Origin: Altererythrobacter sp.
GTDB lineage: Bacteria; Pseudomonadota; Alphaproteobacteria; Sphingomonadales; Sphingomonadaceae
Direction: 5' to 3'
DNA length: 64,000 nt
Assembly: GCA_017308255.1 (NCBI GenBank)
Contig: JAFKFN010000007.1
Location: forward strand, 62,001-126,000
Part shown: positions 8,935 through 19,519 of the stretch, piece after piece
Layout: each line of letters starts with the position of its first letter
How positions within the stretch are numbered: position 1 is the first letter of the stretch
Program-made: the position numbers and the translations under genes
The notes under the pieces: model-generated
What the model was told of the DNA's origin: nothing
Database searches by the model: none
The model's input: only the letters and a program-made list of their open reading frames with translations

Positions 8935-9040
8935 GTGTTGACGGTGTTGACAGTGTCCTGGGCGAAAACGCGCGAACCGTCACTTTGCGGGGTGGATGTG
9001 TCACCTTGGGGGCGAAAGCGTCACCTTGCGGGTGGGCCGC
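8935..9040. repeat. Iteron-like direct repeats upstream of queE
   Basis: Three imperfect direct copies of GTCACYTTGSGGG start at 8979, 9000 and 9020 (period about 20-21 bp, two helical turns). They are followed toward queE by a 10-bp tandem repeat GTGTTGACGGTGTTGACAGTG at about 8936-8956. The regular spacing suggests protein binding sites in the queE promoter region, but nothing ties them to a known regulator. Confidence 0.5.
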
Positions 9041-9058
9041 GTGTGCACATCCCTGACG

Positions 9059-9143
9059 CGTCATTCCCGCGAGTGCAGGGACCCGGTCACCGTTGCGGGG
9101 ATGCGCAAGAGCCGACTGGGTCCCCGCTTTCGCGGGGATGACG
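9059..9143. repeat. Interspersed palindrome, family B (copy 1)
   Basis: An imperfect inverted repeat with outer arms CGTCATTCCCGCGA and CGCGGGGATGACG, inner arms GGGACCCGG and CTGGGTCCCC, and a short GC-rich centre. The right arm is itself a small hairpin (CCCCGCTTTCGCGGGG). Related copies lie at 62220-62306 and at 63935 to the window end. It belongs to the 509-bp gene-free stretch 8922-9430 between queE and valS, which holds only repeats. Confidence 0.75.
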
Positions 9144-9249
9144 AAAAGGGAAGAGCGGGGGGAAATCATCGCGCGGCCTTTGCCGGAAACGGGGCCGGTA
9201 GGAAAGTTTGGCGGTGGTGGGGTGGGGAGCGAGGCGGCCTCCATTCATG

Positions 9250-9392
9250 GGTCATGCTGAACTTGGTTCAGCATCCATCGTGCCGCCTGCTTCGAATCAA
9301 GCCGCGGAAACGGCGTTGCGGTTGACCCAGCTCGGAGCGGAGAGCTCCGCGTCAAATCGGGAAATGGACCCTGAAACAAGTTCAGGGTGACG
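9250..9392. repeat. Paired inverted repeat, family E, in the queE-valS gap
   Basis: Two hairpins, GCTGAACTTGGTTCAGC at about 9256-9272 and CCTGAAACAAGTTCAGG at about 9369-9385, are also related to each other as outer arms (GGTCATGCTGAACTT against AAGTTCAGGGTGACG). About 90 bp of sequence without a coding signal lies between them. This is a two-hairpin interspersed element of a kind frequent in sphingomonad genomes. Nothing else was recognised in the rest of 9144-9430. Confidence 0.6.
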
Positions 9393-9430
9393 GCGTGGGG
9401 TTGAGGTGACGAGTCCGGGCGGCGGACCCT

Positions 9431-12223
<2,793 letters not shown>

Positions 12224-12357
12224 CTTGGCTTGCGCCTTTGCCAGCGTCCCCGGCGCAGGGCAACGGCTGCGCGTTCATCGCGATCCTCTTCGCTCTTCGC
12301 CTCTTTTCCCGGAATGACGAAGCTGGGAGCGATGTCTTGGGTAATGAGGGGGTTGGT

Positions 12358-12380
12358 GTTGCGGGATACCTTGCCGCAAC
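12358..12380 (+). promoter_or_regulatory. Hairpin in the valS-mlaE divergent region
   Basis: GTTGCGG (12358-12364) pairs with CCGCAAC (12374-12380) around a 9-nt loop, 20 bp before the permease start at 12400. The rest of the 176-bp divergent region 12224-12399 shows no other clear element. Regulatory meaning is unknown. Confidence 0.35.
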
Positions 12381-12399
12381 AGAGATTTGTCCGCATAGC

Positions 12400-13518
12400 A
12401 TGGCCGTCATGCGCGAATGGGCCGATTTCACCGTACAGGAGGCGGGCGGCCGCACCACCGTGAGGCTTGAGGGCCCGTTGCTGGTGGCGACGATCGGCGT
12501 GCTCGACCGCAAGCTGCGCGAATTCACCGATCCGGTGCAGGCCGTCGATATCTCCGATGCCGGCGACATCGACACCGTGGGCGCCTGGGTGGTCTGGCGC
12601 TTCGCCGACGAGCACAAGGCCCCCATCACGGGCGCGAGCGAGCAGGCGGGCAAGCTGATCGCGACGGTGGGCGAAAGCGCCAGCACCGCGCCGATCGCCC
12701 CCGAACGCCCGCCGCTGCCGATCCGCGTGGCGGCCGATACCGGCGAAAAGGTGATCGCGTTCGGCCACGGCGTGGTGCGCTTCGTCGGCTTCCTGGGCAT
12801 GATGATCGTCGCCAGCGGGCGGGTGATGCTGCATCCGACGCGCTTCGCCTATCGCGCGCTGGTGCGCCAGTTCGAGCTGGTGGGCGTTTCCGCCATCGGC
12901 ATCATCACGCTGATGAGCTTCCTGATCGGCATCGTCATCGCCCAGCAGGGCGCGGCGCAGCTCCGCCAGTTCGGGGCGGAGATCTACACGATCAACCTGA
13001 CCGGCCGGCTTTCCCTGCGCGAGCTGGGCGTGCTGATGACGGCGATCATGGTCGCCGGCCGATCCGGCTCCGCCTTCGCGGCGCAGATCGGCACGATGAA
13101 GCTGACGGAAGAGATCGACGCCATGCGCACGATCGGCGTTTCGCCGATGGAAGCGCTGGTCCTGCCCCGAGTCATGGCGGCGGTGCTGATGATGCCGCTG
13201 CTCGGCTTCTTCTCCTCCGTCGTGGCGATTATCGGCGGCGCGTTCATCGCCGACCTGACGCTGGGCATCCCGTTCCTCACCTTCCTCAGCCGCATCCAGG
13301 AAGTGGTGCCGATCTATGACCTGTGGGTCGGGCTGATAAAGGCGCCGGTGTTCGGCCTGATCGTGGCGCTGGCCGGCTGTTACCAGGGGATGCAGGTGCA
13401 GGGCAGCTCTGAAGACGTGGGCCTGCGGACGACCAAGGCGGTGGTGCAGGCGATCTTCATGGTCATCGTGCTCGACGCGTTCTTCGCGGTGTTCTTCACC
13501 GAACTGGGCTGGGCATGA
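12400..13518 (+). CDS. mlaE: ABC transporter permease, MlaE family, with N-terminal STAS-like domain
   Basis: Inner-membrane permease of a phospholipid (Mla-type) ABC transporter that maintains outer-membrane lipid asymmetry. Of 372 residues, the first about 110 form a soluble STAS-like domain (VRLEGPLLVATIGVLDRKL; DAGDIDTVGAWVVWR), fused to the usual MlaE membrane domain (about 120-372) with the family signatures GVSAIGIITLMSFLIG, SGSAFAAQIGTMKLTEEIDA and PRVMAAVLMMPLL. In E. coli the STAS protein MlaB is separate; here it is fused, as often in alphaproteobacteria. The start is ATG 12400 or 12409; a longer frame would run into the valS promoter. The end overlaps mlaF by ATGA, first gene of a four-gene operon. 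Confidence 0.9.
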   Translation: MAVMREWADFTVQEAGGRTTVRLEGPLLVATIGVLDRKLREFTDPVQAVDISDAGDIDTVGAWVVWRFADEHKAPITGASEQAGKLIATVGESASTAPIAPERPPLPIRVAADTGEKVIAFGHGVVRFVGFLGMMIVASGRVMLHPTRFAYRALVRQFELVGVSAIGIITLMSFLIGIVIAQQGAAQLRQFGAEIYTINLTGRLSLRELGVLMTAIMVAGRSGSAFAAQIGTMKLTEEIDAMRTIGVSPMEALVLPRVMAAVLMMPLLGFFSSVVAIIGGAFIADLTLGIPFLTFLSRIQEVVPIYDLWVGLIKAPVFGLIVALAGCYQGMQVQGSSEDVGLRTTKAVVQAIFMVIVLDAFFAVFFTELGWA

Positions 13519-14393
13519 GCGGCGAGGATCACATCCGCGACGACGTCATGGTCGAAGCGCGCGACGACGTGATGGAGAGCTTCGGGGGCGAATATCCGAT
13601 CGTCATCGAAGGGCTGCGCAACAGTTTCGGCCACCAGGTGATTCACGAGGATCTTTCGCTCAAGGTCAGGCGCGGCGAGATCCTGGGCGTGGTCGGCGGA
13701 TCGGGCACCGGCAAATCCGTGCTGATGCGGTCCATCATCGGGTTGCAGATCCCCGATGCGGGCACGATCGAGGTGTTCGGCAAGAACACCATCGGCGCCG
13801 AGCCGGGCGAGGAAGCCGCGGTGCGCAGCCGGTGGGGCGTGCTGTTCCAAGGCGGCGCGCTGTTTTCCACCCTGACGGTGGCGGAGAACGTGGAAGTCCC
13901 GCTGAAGCAGTTCTTTCCCGAACTCGATCCCCAGCTGCGCCACGAGATCGCACGCTACAAGGTGGTGATGAGCGGGTTGCCGGAGGACTCTACGGCCAAG
14001 TATCCGTCCGAGCTTTCCGGCGGGATGAGGAAGCGCGCCGGCCTGGCCCGCGCGCTGGCGCTCGATCCCGAGCTGCTGTTCCTCGACGAGCCGACCGCCG
14101 GGCTCGATCCGATCGCGGCGGCCAACTTCGACAGCCTGACGCGCGAGCTGACCGACATCCTCGGCCTCACCGTGTTCCTCATCACGCACGATCTCGACAC
14201 GCTTTATGCCATCTGTGACCGGGTGGCGGTGCTGGCGGACAGGAAAGTGGTGGCCGTGGGCACGATCCCCGAGCTGTTGCAACTGGATCACCCGTGGATA
14301 CAGGAATATTTCAACGGCCCGCGCAGCCGCGGCGCCCACGAAAGCCACGAGCGGGGGAAATCCGTGGACAACAACGCCGAGCGGAAGGCATAG
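13515..14393 (+). CDS. mlaF: ABC transporter ATP-binding protein, MlaF family
   Basis: Cytoplasmic ATPase that powers the Mla lipid transporter with the upstream permease. The 292 residues contain Walker A GGSGTGKSVLMR (about 61-72), the signature LSGGMRKRAGLARAL (about 165), Walker B LLFLDEPTAGLDP (about 186) and the switch His in LITHDL. It begins with an ATGA overlap to mlaE. The N-terminal extension of about 30 acidic residues (DDVMVEARDDVMES) and the C-terminal tail rich in Arg/Glu/His are longer than the E. coli protein (about 270) but plausible. An 11-bp gap separates it from the MCE gene. Confidence 0.93.
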   Translation: MSGEDHIRDDVMVEARDDVMESFGGEYPIVIEGLRNSFGHQVIHEDLSLKVRRGEILGVVGGSGTGKSVLMRSIIGLQIPDAGTIEVFGKNTIGAEPGEEAAVRSRWGVLFQGGALFSTLTVAENVEVPLKQFFPELDPQLRHEIARYKVVMSGLPEDSTAKYPSELSGGMRKRAGLARALALDPELLFLDEPTAGLDPIAAANFDSLTRELTDILGLTVFLITHDLDTLYAICDRVAVLADRKVVAVGTIPELLQLDHPWIQEYFNGPRSRGAHESHERGKSVDNNAERKA

Positions 14394-14403
14394 GGGCAAG
14401 CCA

Positions 14404-15342
14404 ATGGAAACACGGGCGAACTATGTTTGGGTAGGCGCGGTCTCGCTGGTGCTGCTCGCCCTGCTGGCGGCCTTCATCATATGGCTGGCCCAGCTCGGCG
14501 CCGCCAATCGCAAGGACTACGACATCTTTTTCCCGCAATCCGTGGGCGGCCTTGCCAACGGTTCCGAAGTCACTTTCCAGGGCGTCCCTGCCGGGCAGGT
14601 GAACCGGATCGAGCTGTGGAAGAAGGATCCCAGCTTCGTGCGGGTGCGGGTGTCGATCAACAACGACATCCCGATCCTGCAAGGCACCACGGCCACGATC
14701 TCCGCCAGCTTCACCGGCGTTTCGACCATTTCGCTGGGCGGGGCGGTGCGGGGCGCGCCGCCGATCACGGAGCCCGGCCCCGAAGGCGTGCCGGTGATCC
14801 CGGCCGAGCGCGGCGGCCTGGGCGAAATCCTCGCCAGCGCGCCGCTGCTGCTGGAACGGCTGGCGACGCTGACCGACCGCCTGACCCGCCTGCTGTCGGA
14901 CGAGAACCAGGCCTCGATCAGCGGCATCCTCAAGAACACCGACAAGATGAGCGCCGAGCTGGCGAGCATGGGGCCCGAGGCGCGCGGCACCCTGCGCGAG
15001 TTGCAGAAGACGCTGGCGCAATCGACCGAGACGCTGAATGCCTTCGAGACGACGCTGCGCTCGACCGACCAGTTGCTCAACAAGGAAGGCACCAGCCTGG
15101 CGGATGAAATGCGCACCACGTTGCGATCCGCGCAGAAGGCGGCGGACAGCTTGCAGGGAGCGCTGGAGGAAACCCGCCCGGCCGCCCGCGAACTGACCGT
15201 GACCACCCTGCCGGCGGCCAATGCCACGTTGCAGGACCTGCGGCGCACCAGCGAGGCGCTGCGCGCGGTGACCGAGCGGATCGAGAGCGACGGCGCCGGC
15301 GCCCTGATCGGCAAGCCGAAGCTGCCGGACTACAAGCCATGA
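14404..15342 (+). CDS. mlaD: MlaD family protein (MCE domain)
   Basis: Periplasmic lipid-binding subunit of the Mla system, anchored in the inner membrane. The 312 residues comprise one N-terminal helix (about 8-30, AVSLVLLALLAAFIIWLAQL), the MCE domain (about 38-115, with GSEVTFQGVPAGQVNRIEL and TASFTGVSTISLGG-type strands) and a long C-terminal helical region (about 140-300) with heptad-like Leu/Ala spacing. This is longer than E. coli MlaD (about 180 residues) and typical of alphaproteobacteria. It follows mlaF closely and overlaps the lipoprotein frame (ATGA at 15339). Confidence 0.92.
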   Translation: METRANYVWVGAVSLVLLALLAAFIIWLAQLGAANRKDYDIFFPQSVGGLANGSEVTFQGVPAGQVNRIELWKKDPSFVRVRVSINNDIPILQGTTATISASFTGVSTISLGGAVRGAPPITEPGPEGVPVIPAERGGLGEILASAPLLLERLATLTDRLTRLLSDENQASISGILKNTDKMSAELASMGPEARGTLRELQKTLAQSTETLNAFETTLRSTDQLLNKEGTSLADEMRTTLRSAQKAADSLQGALEETRPAARELTVTTLPAANATLQDLRRTSEALRAVTERIESDGAGALIGKPKLPDYKP

Positions 15343-15368
15343 AGGGGGCCATGAGGGGAGCGCATCCG

Positions 15369-15950
15369 ATGCTGAAACGAGCCTTGCTGCCCGCCACGCT
15401 GGCCATGGCGCTGGCCGGCTGCATCAGCCTGGCGCCCAAGCCGCCGGAACAGCTGATCACGCTGACGCCCGCCCGCATGGCATCGCCCGGTTCGGACGTG
15501 GCCGGCCCGGCGACTTCGGTGCTGGCGGTGGTCGAGCCCACGGCCGAGCAGCGACTTTCCGTCACCCGCGTGCCGGTGCAGGTATCCGATTCCGGCGTCG
15601 CCTATCTCAAGGATGCGGTGTGGGTCGAAAAGCCCACGCGCCTGTTCCAGCAGCTTTTGGCCGAAACGATCCGCGCGCGGGGCGCCCGGCTCGTGGTGGG
15701 CGAGGGGGGGCTGGGCTATAGCGCGGCGACCACGCTGTCGGGCCGCCTGCTCGATATAGGCTACGATGCCGCCACCAGCAGCGTGATCGTCCGTTACGAC
15801 GCAGTGCTGCAAATGCCCGACGGCAACGTGCGCACCCGCCGTTTCGAAAGCCGCGTTCCGGGCATAGCCCCCGACGTGACCGCGGTGGGACCGGCGCTCA
15901 ATCAGGCCGCCAACCAGGTGGCGGCCGAAGTGGCGGAATGGGTGGGGTAG
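15369..15950 (+). CDS. ABC-type transport auxiliary lipoprotein (PqiC-like)
   Basis: Probable outer-membrane lipoprotein of the Mla/Pqi-type lipid transporter, last gene of the operon. From ATG 15369 the product has 193 residues with a lipoprotein signal (KRALLPATLAMALAGC, Cys about 18) and an ABC-auxiliary domain (LSVTRVPVQVSDSGVAYLKD, WVEKPTRLFQQLLAETI). A start at 15339 would overlap mlaD by ATGA, but GAGGGGAG eight bases before 15369 is the best ribosome site and gives a normal signal peptide, so I prefer 15369. In Pqi systems PqiC links the MCE protein to the outer membrane; the same role is inferred here. Confidence 0.85.
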   Translation: MLKRALLPATLAMALAGCISLAPKPPEQLITLTPARMASPGSDVAGPATSVLAVVEPTAEQRLSVTRVPVQVSDSGVAYLKDAVWVEKPTRLFQQLLAETIRARGARLVVGEGGLGYSAATTLSGRLLDIGYDAATSSVIVRYDAVLQMPDGNVRTRRFESRVPGIAPDVTAVGPALNQAANQVAAEVAEWVG

Positions 15951-15989
15951 GCGAGGTCGCCTGCCTCTAGCCCTCGATTAGCCTTCAAT

Positions 15990-16066
15990 CGTCATTGCGA
16001 GCGTAGCGAAGCAATCCAGGGCCGCGCAGAACCGCTCTGGATGGCTTCACTACGCTCGCAATGACG
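15990..16066. repeat. Interspersed palindrome, family A (copy 1), at convergent gene ends
   Basis: The arm CGTCATTGCGAGCGTAGCGA, then AGCAATCCAG, is inverted as CTGGATGGCTTCACTACGCT, then CGCAATGACG, around a variable centre of about 17 bp. It lies between the convergent ends of the Mla lipoprotein gene and atp12. Other copies are at 28440-28518 and 49485-49561, with degraded ones at 38643-38722 and 41121-41152. It could form a strong bidirectional hairpin. Confidence 0.85.
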
Positions 16067-16099
16067 ATGGTTTTGGCGAAGGGCGGCCACGCCCCACCC

Positions 16100-16795
16100 T
16101 TACTCCCGCGCCAGGTCCGCGAACTGGGCCGCAGCCTGGAACGCCGTGAGCCGGATCGCGCGGGCGCGTTCGGCTTCGGAATCCCAGCCCCATTGTTCGG
16201 CTTGCCAGTCCTGCTCGCAATTGGCGGCGGCGAACAGGTGGTCGGGGTCGGCCCCCGGCTCAATGGCTTCCAGGGCCACGCTGAGCGAGGCGGCGAGGGG
16301 CGCGAGGGTCTGGAGAGCGGCCAGCGTGAAGGGGTCTTTCGCTTCCAGCGCGGCGCGCAAGGCGCTGAGCGTTTCGGGCGGGTGGGGCTTGTGGATCACG
16401 CCGCTGGTGCGTTCCAGGCGCACGCCGTGGCGCGCCTCGAACCCGATCAGCAGCGGCTCCCACAGATCACGCTGGCGGCGGTAGATCGGCTCGTCCGGAT
16501 CGGCGCGGTAGCAGAGCGTATCGGTCTCCGCATAAGGCAGCAGGCGAGCGACCGTTTCGGCCGGGTTGGGCGCGACATGGTCGATCGCATAATCGGCAAG
16601 ATCGCGCAGCGGGAAGGCGTGCGGATCGACGGTTTCGCCCTGCGCGCGCCATTCTTTCGCCAGGGCATGGGCCAGCGCGCGGCTGGGCACGATTTGCGCC
16701 GCGCCGCCCTGGGTGCGGATCGGGCGGCCGTCCAGGGTCACCTGCCAGCCGCCGTCCGCCGGCTCCACCCCCACATCGGTCCAGAACCGCTTCAT
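16100..16795 (-). CDS. ATP12 family F1-ATPase assembly chaperone
   Basis: Chaperone that binds free F1 alpha subunit during ATP synthase assembly; the family is found in mitochondria and alphaproteobacteria. The 231-residue product begins MKRFWTDVGVEPADGGWQV and contains VTLDGRPIRT, YAIDHVAPNP, ETDTLCYRAD, and the C-terminal EQWGWDSEAERARA region typical of ATP12. A longer start at 16813 exists, but ATG 16795 overlaps the upstream stop by ATGA and matches the usual family N-terminus. It is the last gene of a leftward operon beginning at crcB. Confidence 0.9.
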   Translation of the reverse strand: MKRFWTDVGVEPADGGWQVTLDGRPIRTQGGAAQIVPSRALAHALAKEWRAQGETVDPHAFPLRDLADYAIDHVAPNPAETVARLLPYAETDTLCYRADPDEPIYRRQRDLWEPLLIGFEARHGVRLERTSGVIHKPHPPETLSALRAALEAKDPFTLAALQTLAPLAASLSVALEAIEPGADPDHLFAAANCEQDWQAEQWGWDSEAERARAIRLTAFQAAAQFADLARE

Positions 16796-17013
16796 GACGG
16801 AGGCGTCCGCCATTTGCGGGCCAGCATGACAGGCATGAAGAACGTGCCGACCAGCCCCACGACGATGAGCGCCACGCCCACGGCGAGCGGGGCGGGGATC
16901 ACGGCGTAGCGGATCAGAATCCCGACCAGCACCAGCGCCACGCCGGCGAAGCGCACGGCCTGGATGACCGACCAGCGGCGGCGCGCTGTTTCATCGTCCA
17001 CCGGATCAGCCAT
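16792..17013 (-). CDS. Small two-helix membrane protein, unknown function
   Basis: A 73-residue protein with a charged N-terminus (DPVDDETARRRW) and two hydrophobic helices (AVRFAGVALVLVGILIRY about 17-34 and LAVGVALIVVGLVGTFFMPV about 40-59), ending in basic residues. The start at 17013 overlaps the end of the HAD gene and the stop overlaps atp12 by ATGA. Tight coupling on both sides makes it real in spite of its size. I do not recognise a named family; similar small proteins accompany atp12 in related genomes as far as I recall. Confidence 0.75.
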   Translation of the reverse strand: MADPVDDETARRRWSVIQAVRFAGVALVLVGILIRYAVIPAPLAVGVALIVVGLVGTFFMPVMLARKWRTPPS

Positions 17014-17659
17014 CGAGCATTTCCCCCAGTTCGGCCGCCGTGTGTGCCACGGCTTCGGCCCCGGCGGCCAGCAATTCCTCCGGCGCGTGATAGCCCCAGG
17101 CGACGCCCAGCGCGCGGCAGCCGGCGGCTTTGGCCATTTCGATGTCATAGGCCGTGTCGCCGATCATCGCCGTTTGCGACGGGTGCGCGCCGGCTTCGGC
17201 CATGGCGGCCTCCAGCATCGCCGGATGCGGCTTGGACGGGTGGCGATCGGCGGTTTGCAGGGTGACGAACAGGTCCAGGATCGCGTGCTGGGTGAGGCAG
17301 TTGGCAAGCCCGCGATCGGACTTGCCGGTGGCGACGCCCAGCTGCCAGCCGCCGCCCTGCAACGTGCCCAGAAGCGCGCGGATGCCGCCGTAAAGCGGCT
17401 CTGCCACGCGGCCTTCGGCACGGGCGCGGGAGAAAGCCTGCTTGTAAGCGGAGACGAGTTGGTCATGCACGTCGGCCGGCGCATCGGGCGCCAGATGGCG
17501 CATCGCCACCGGCAAGCTCAGGCCGACGATGCGGCGCACGGCATGGCTGGGCGGGGCGACGAGGCCGCAATGGGAAAAGGCCGCCGTCATGGCGCCGCAG
17601 ACGGCGGCCTGCCCATCGACCAGGGTGCCGTCGCAATCGAACACCGCAAGGCGGGTCAT
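17006..17659 (-). CDS. HAD family hydrolase (phosphoglycolate phosphatase-like)
   Basis: Haloacid-dehalogenase-type phosphatase of 217 residues, subclass with a helical cap. Motif I is FDCDGTLVDG (about 7-16, nucleophile Asp and acid/base Asp), motif II lies in GVATGKSDRG (about 110), and motif III/IV is MIGDTAYDIEMAKAAG (about 163-178). The substrate is not determined; Gph and related sugar-phosphate phosphatases are the nearest type. It lies in the leftward operon between the RluA-like gene and the small membrane protein. The ATG at 17659 has no strong ribosome site. Confidence 0.88.
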   Translation of the reverse strand: MTRLAVFDCDGTLVDGQAAVCGAMTAAFSHCGLVAPPSHAVRRIVGLSLPVAMRHLAPDAPADVHDQLVSAYKQAFSRARAEGRVAEPLYGGIRALLGTLQGGGWQLGVATGKSDRGLANCLTQHAILDLFVTLQTADRHPSKPHPAMLEAAMAEAGAHPSQTAMIGDTAYDIEMAKAAGCRALGVAWGYHAPEELLAAGAEAVAHTAAELGEMLDG

Positions 17660-17671
17660 GCAGTGCTCCCC

Positions 17672-17720
17672 GGCATGGGGAGGGGGACCACCCGAAGGGG
17701 GGTGGAGGGGGGGTGCGGCC
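17672..17720. repeat. Single arm of a family C palindrome
   Basis: The G-rich tract with GGGGAGGGGGACCACCCGAAG and GGGGGGTGGAGGGGG resembles one arm of the elements at 10648-10750 and 35352-35461. It fills the 87-bp gap between the RluA-like gene and the HAD gene, within the operon. It is probably an eroded copy. Confidence 0.45.
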
Positions 17721-17746
17721 TCATGCCCCGCTGCGCGGTGCGGTGT

Positions 17747-18853
17747 TCATCGCTTTCCCTTCTTCGAGGCCGGCGCGCCGCGCGTGCGGCGTTCGCCCCG
17801 GCGGGCCTTGCGATATTGCTTGGCGTGGGCCTTGGCCGCCTGCTTCTTCGCCTCACGCGTGGGAGCGGGCGGGGCCTTTTCGGGAACCGCCTCGCTCCCC
17901 GCCGGATCGAAACCGAGCTGTTCCATGCTGGCGGCGAAGTGTTCGGGCAGCTCGGCGGTCACGTCCAGCGTTCCGCCCTCGCCCGCATCGGGCGAATCGA
18001 TCACCAGCCGCCGCGCGTGGAGGTGCATCTTGCGGCTGATCGAGCCGGTCAGGAACGCATCCTGCCCGCCGTACTTCCCGTCACCCACGATGGGGTGGCC
18101 GATCGCGGCCATGTGGACGCGCAGCTGGTGCGTGCGGCCGGTGAGCGGCTGCAATTCCACCCAGGCCGCGCGGTTGCCGGCCCGGTCCACCACGCGATAG
18201 CGCGTCTTCGCCGGCTGGCCGGACTCCATATCGACATGCATCTTCTCGCCGCCTGTGCCGGGCTGCTTGGCCAGCGGCGCGTCGATCGTGCCGTCCGCGA
18301 CCTCGGGCACGCCGATCACCAGGGCCCAGTAGATCTTCTTCGCCGAGCGGCCGGAGAAGCGCCGGGAGAAGAATGCCGCGCTGCCCGGCGTGCGGGCGAC
18401 CAGCAGCACGCCGCTGGTATCCTTGTCCAGCCGGTGGACCAGCCGGGGGCGTGGATCGCCTTCCCCGGCGAAGGCATCGAGCAGGCCATCGACATGGTGA
18501 TGCGTACCGGTGCCGCCCTGGGTGGCGAGGCCGGGCGGCTTGTTGAGCACCAGCGCGGACGGCGTCTTGCGGATCACCATGGCTTCGGCCTGGGCGCGCT
18601 GATCTTCGGTCAGCTCGCGGCGTTTGGCTTGCGGGCGCGCGGTCTCCCCGCCCGGGGGCACGCGCACGATCTGCCCGGCGGTGAGCCGATCCTCTGGCCG
18701 GGCGCGCTTGCCGTCCACGCGGACCTGCCCGGTGCGCGCCCAGCGCGAAACGGTGGCGAAGCCGACTTGCGGCAAGTGGCGCTTGAACCAGCGGTCCAGC
18801 CGGATGCCGTCATCGTCCGGCTGCACGGTGAACTGGCGCACGTCCCCGCTCAT
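17747..18853 (-). CDS. RluA family pseudouridine synthase
   Basis: Converts specific uridines of rRNA (or tRNA) to pseudouridine. The 368 residues comprise an S4 RNA-binding domain (about 15-75, RLDRWFKRHLPQVGF), the catalytic domain with RLVHRLDKDTSGVLL (about 135-149; the Asp is the nucleophile), GRTHQLRVHMAAIGHPIVGD (about 240), and a very basic Lys/Arg/Ala-rich C-terminal tail (about 320-368). The domain order and S4 fusion match RluC-type 23S rRNA enzymes, but the target is inferred. ATG 18853 overlaps the crcB stop by ATGA; the longer frame to 18886 lies inside crcB. Confidence 0.9.
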   Translation of the reverse strand: MSGDVRQFTVQPDDDGIRLDRWFKRHLPQVGFATVSRWARTGQVRVDGKRARPEDRLTAGQIVRVPPGGETARPQAKRRELTEDQRAQAEAMVIRKTPSALVLNKPPGLATQGGTGTHHHVDGLLDAFAGEGDPRPRLVHRLDKDTSGVLLVARTPGSAAFFSRRFSGRSAKKIYWALVIGVPEVADGTIDAPLAKQPGTGGEKMHVDMESGQPAKTRYRVVDRAGNRAAWVELQPLTGRTHQLRVHMAAIGHPIVGDGKYGGQDAFLTGSISRKMHLHARRLVIDSPDAGEGGTLDVTAELPEHFAASMEQLGFDPAGSEAVPEKAPPAPTREAKKQAAKAHAKQYRKARRGERRTRGAPASKKGKR

Positions 18854-19251
18854 CCGACAGCCCTCATCGTGACCAGCCCCAGCCACAGGGCGACGATCCC
18901 GGCCAGCACCGAGCCGGCGGCATAGCCGAAGGCGGGGCCGAACTGGTGGCGTTCGATCAGCAGCATCGCTTCCAGGCTGAAGGAGGAGAATGTGGTATAG
19001 CCGCCCAGCAGGCCGACGCCCAGCAGCAGCCGCCAGTGCTCACCGCCCTGCCCGTGGCGGGCGAGATATCCGGCCAGCAGGCCCATGGCGAGGCTGCCGG
19101 TCACATTGATCATGAAGGTCGGCCACGGGAAGGCCACGTTCGGCCCCAGCCAGTGCGTCATCAGCCGCCCCGCCTGATAGCGCAGCACGGCGCCCGCGCC
19201 GCCGCCCAGCGCGACATAGAGCGAGGCGGCCAGGGGTGAGGGTGTGTTCAT
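18850..19251 (-). CDS. crcB: Fluoride efflux channel CrcB (Fluc)
   Basis: Four-helix dual-topology fluoride channel (133 residues) that releases cytoplasmic fluoride. Signatures: GGGAGAVLRYQAGRL at the N-terminus, FPWPTFMINVTGSLAMGLL (about 43-61; the conserved Asn of the pore), GLLGGYTTFSSFSLEAMLL (about 85-103; the TTFSSFS phenylalanine box). The ATG at 19251 gives the usual length; the frame also extends upstream without coding support. It is the first gene of a leftward operon (crcB-rluA-HAD-small protein-atp12) and is preceded by a probable fluoride riboswitch at 19318-19402. Confidence 0.95.
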   Translation of the reverse strand: MNTPSPLAASLYVALGGGAGAVLRYQAGRLMTHWLGPNVAFPWPTFMINVTGSLAMGLLAGYLARHGQGGEHWRLLLGVGLLGGYTTFSSFSLEAMLLIERHQFGPAFGYAAGSVLAGIVALWLGLVTMRAVG

Positions 19252-19317
19252 CGGGAGGCCCTTAGCGGGGTGGGCCCCGTCGCGGAAGGTCGGTAACAAA
19301 GCTGTTCCATGCGCGAA

Positions 19318-19402
19318 TCCTGCCATGCGCCCGAAAGGGGGCGGATAAAGCAGGAGTCATCAGCACGATCGCGGTTACAAGGGAGACCCCATTCCCTGCG
19401 GG
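19318..19402 (-). promoter_or_regulatory. Probable fluoride riboswitch (crcB motif) with competing stem
   Basis: Read on the minus strand from about 19399: GCAGGGAATGGGGTCTCCC, then TTGTAACCGCGATCGTG, then CTGATGACTCCTGC ending at 19350. This has the parts of the crcB aptamer: outer stem GCAGG/CCTGC, the GGGA/TCCC hairpin with ATGGGG loop, the unpaired TAACCGC segment, and the diagnostic CTGATGAC. The loop GGGGT can pair with ACTCC as the expected pseudoknot. Just downstream, GCAGGA (19323-19318) can capture the same TCCTGC that closes the aptamer, around an inner CGCCC/GGGCG hairpin, giving an obvious on/off switch. The gene controlled is crcB, start 19251. Confidence 0.8.
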
Positions 19403-19519
19403 GGCTCTTTTGCCCCGGCCGGCGGGCGAAGGCAAGCGGCCCGCCGGTTGTTCGCCAGGGCCGTGGAGCTTGCCTTCACCGCCGGTTTCCCCTATCGGCG
19501 CCGCCACTCCAGCCGGTCC

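Noticed and set aside
8922-9430. preQ1 riboswitch ahead of queE
   Set aside because: No preQ1-type hairpin with A-rich tail was found on the minus strand; only direct repeats and palindromes are present.
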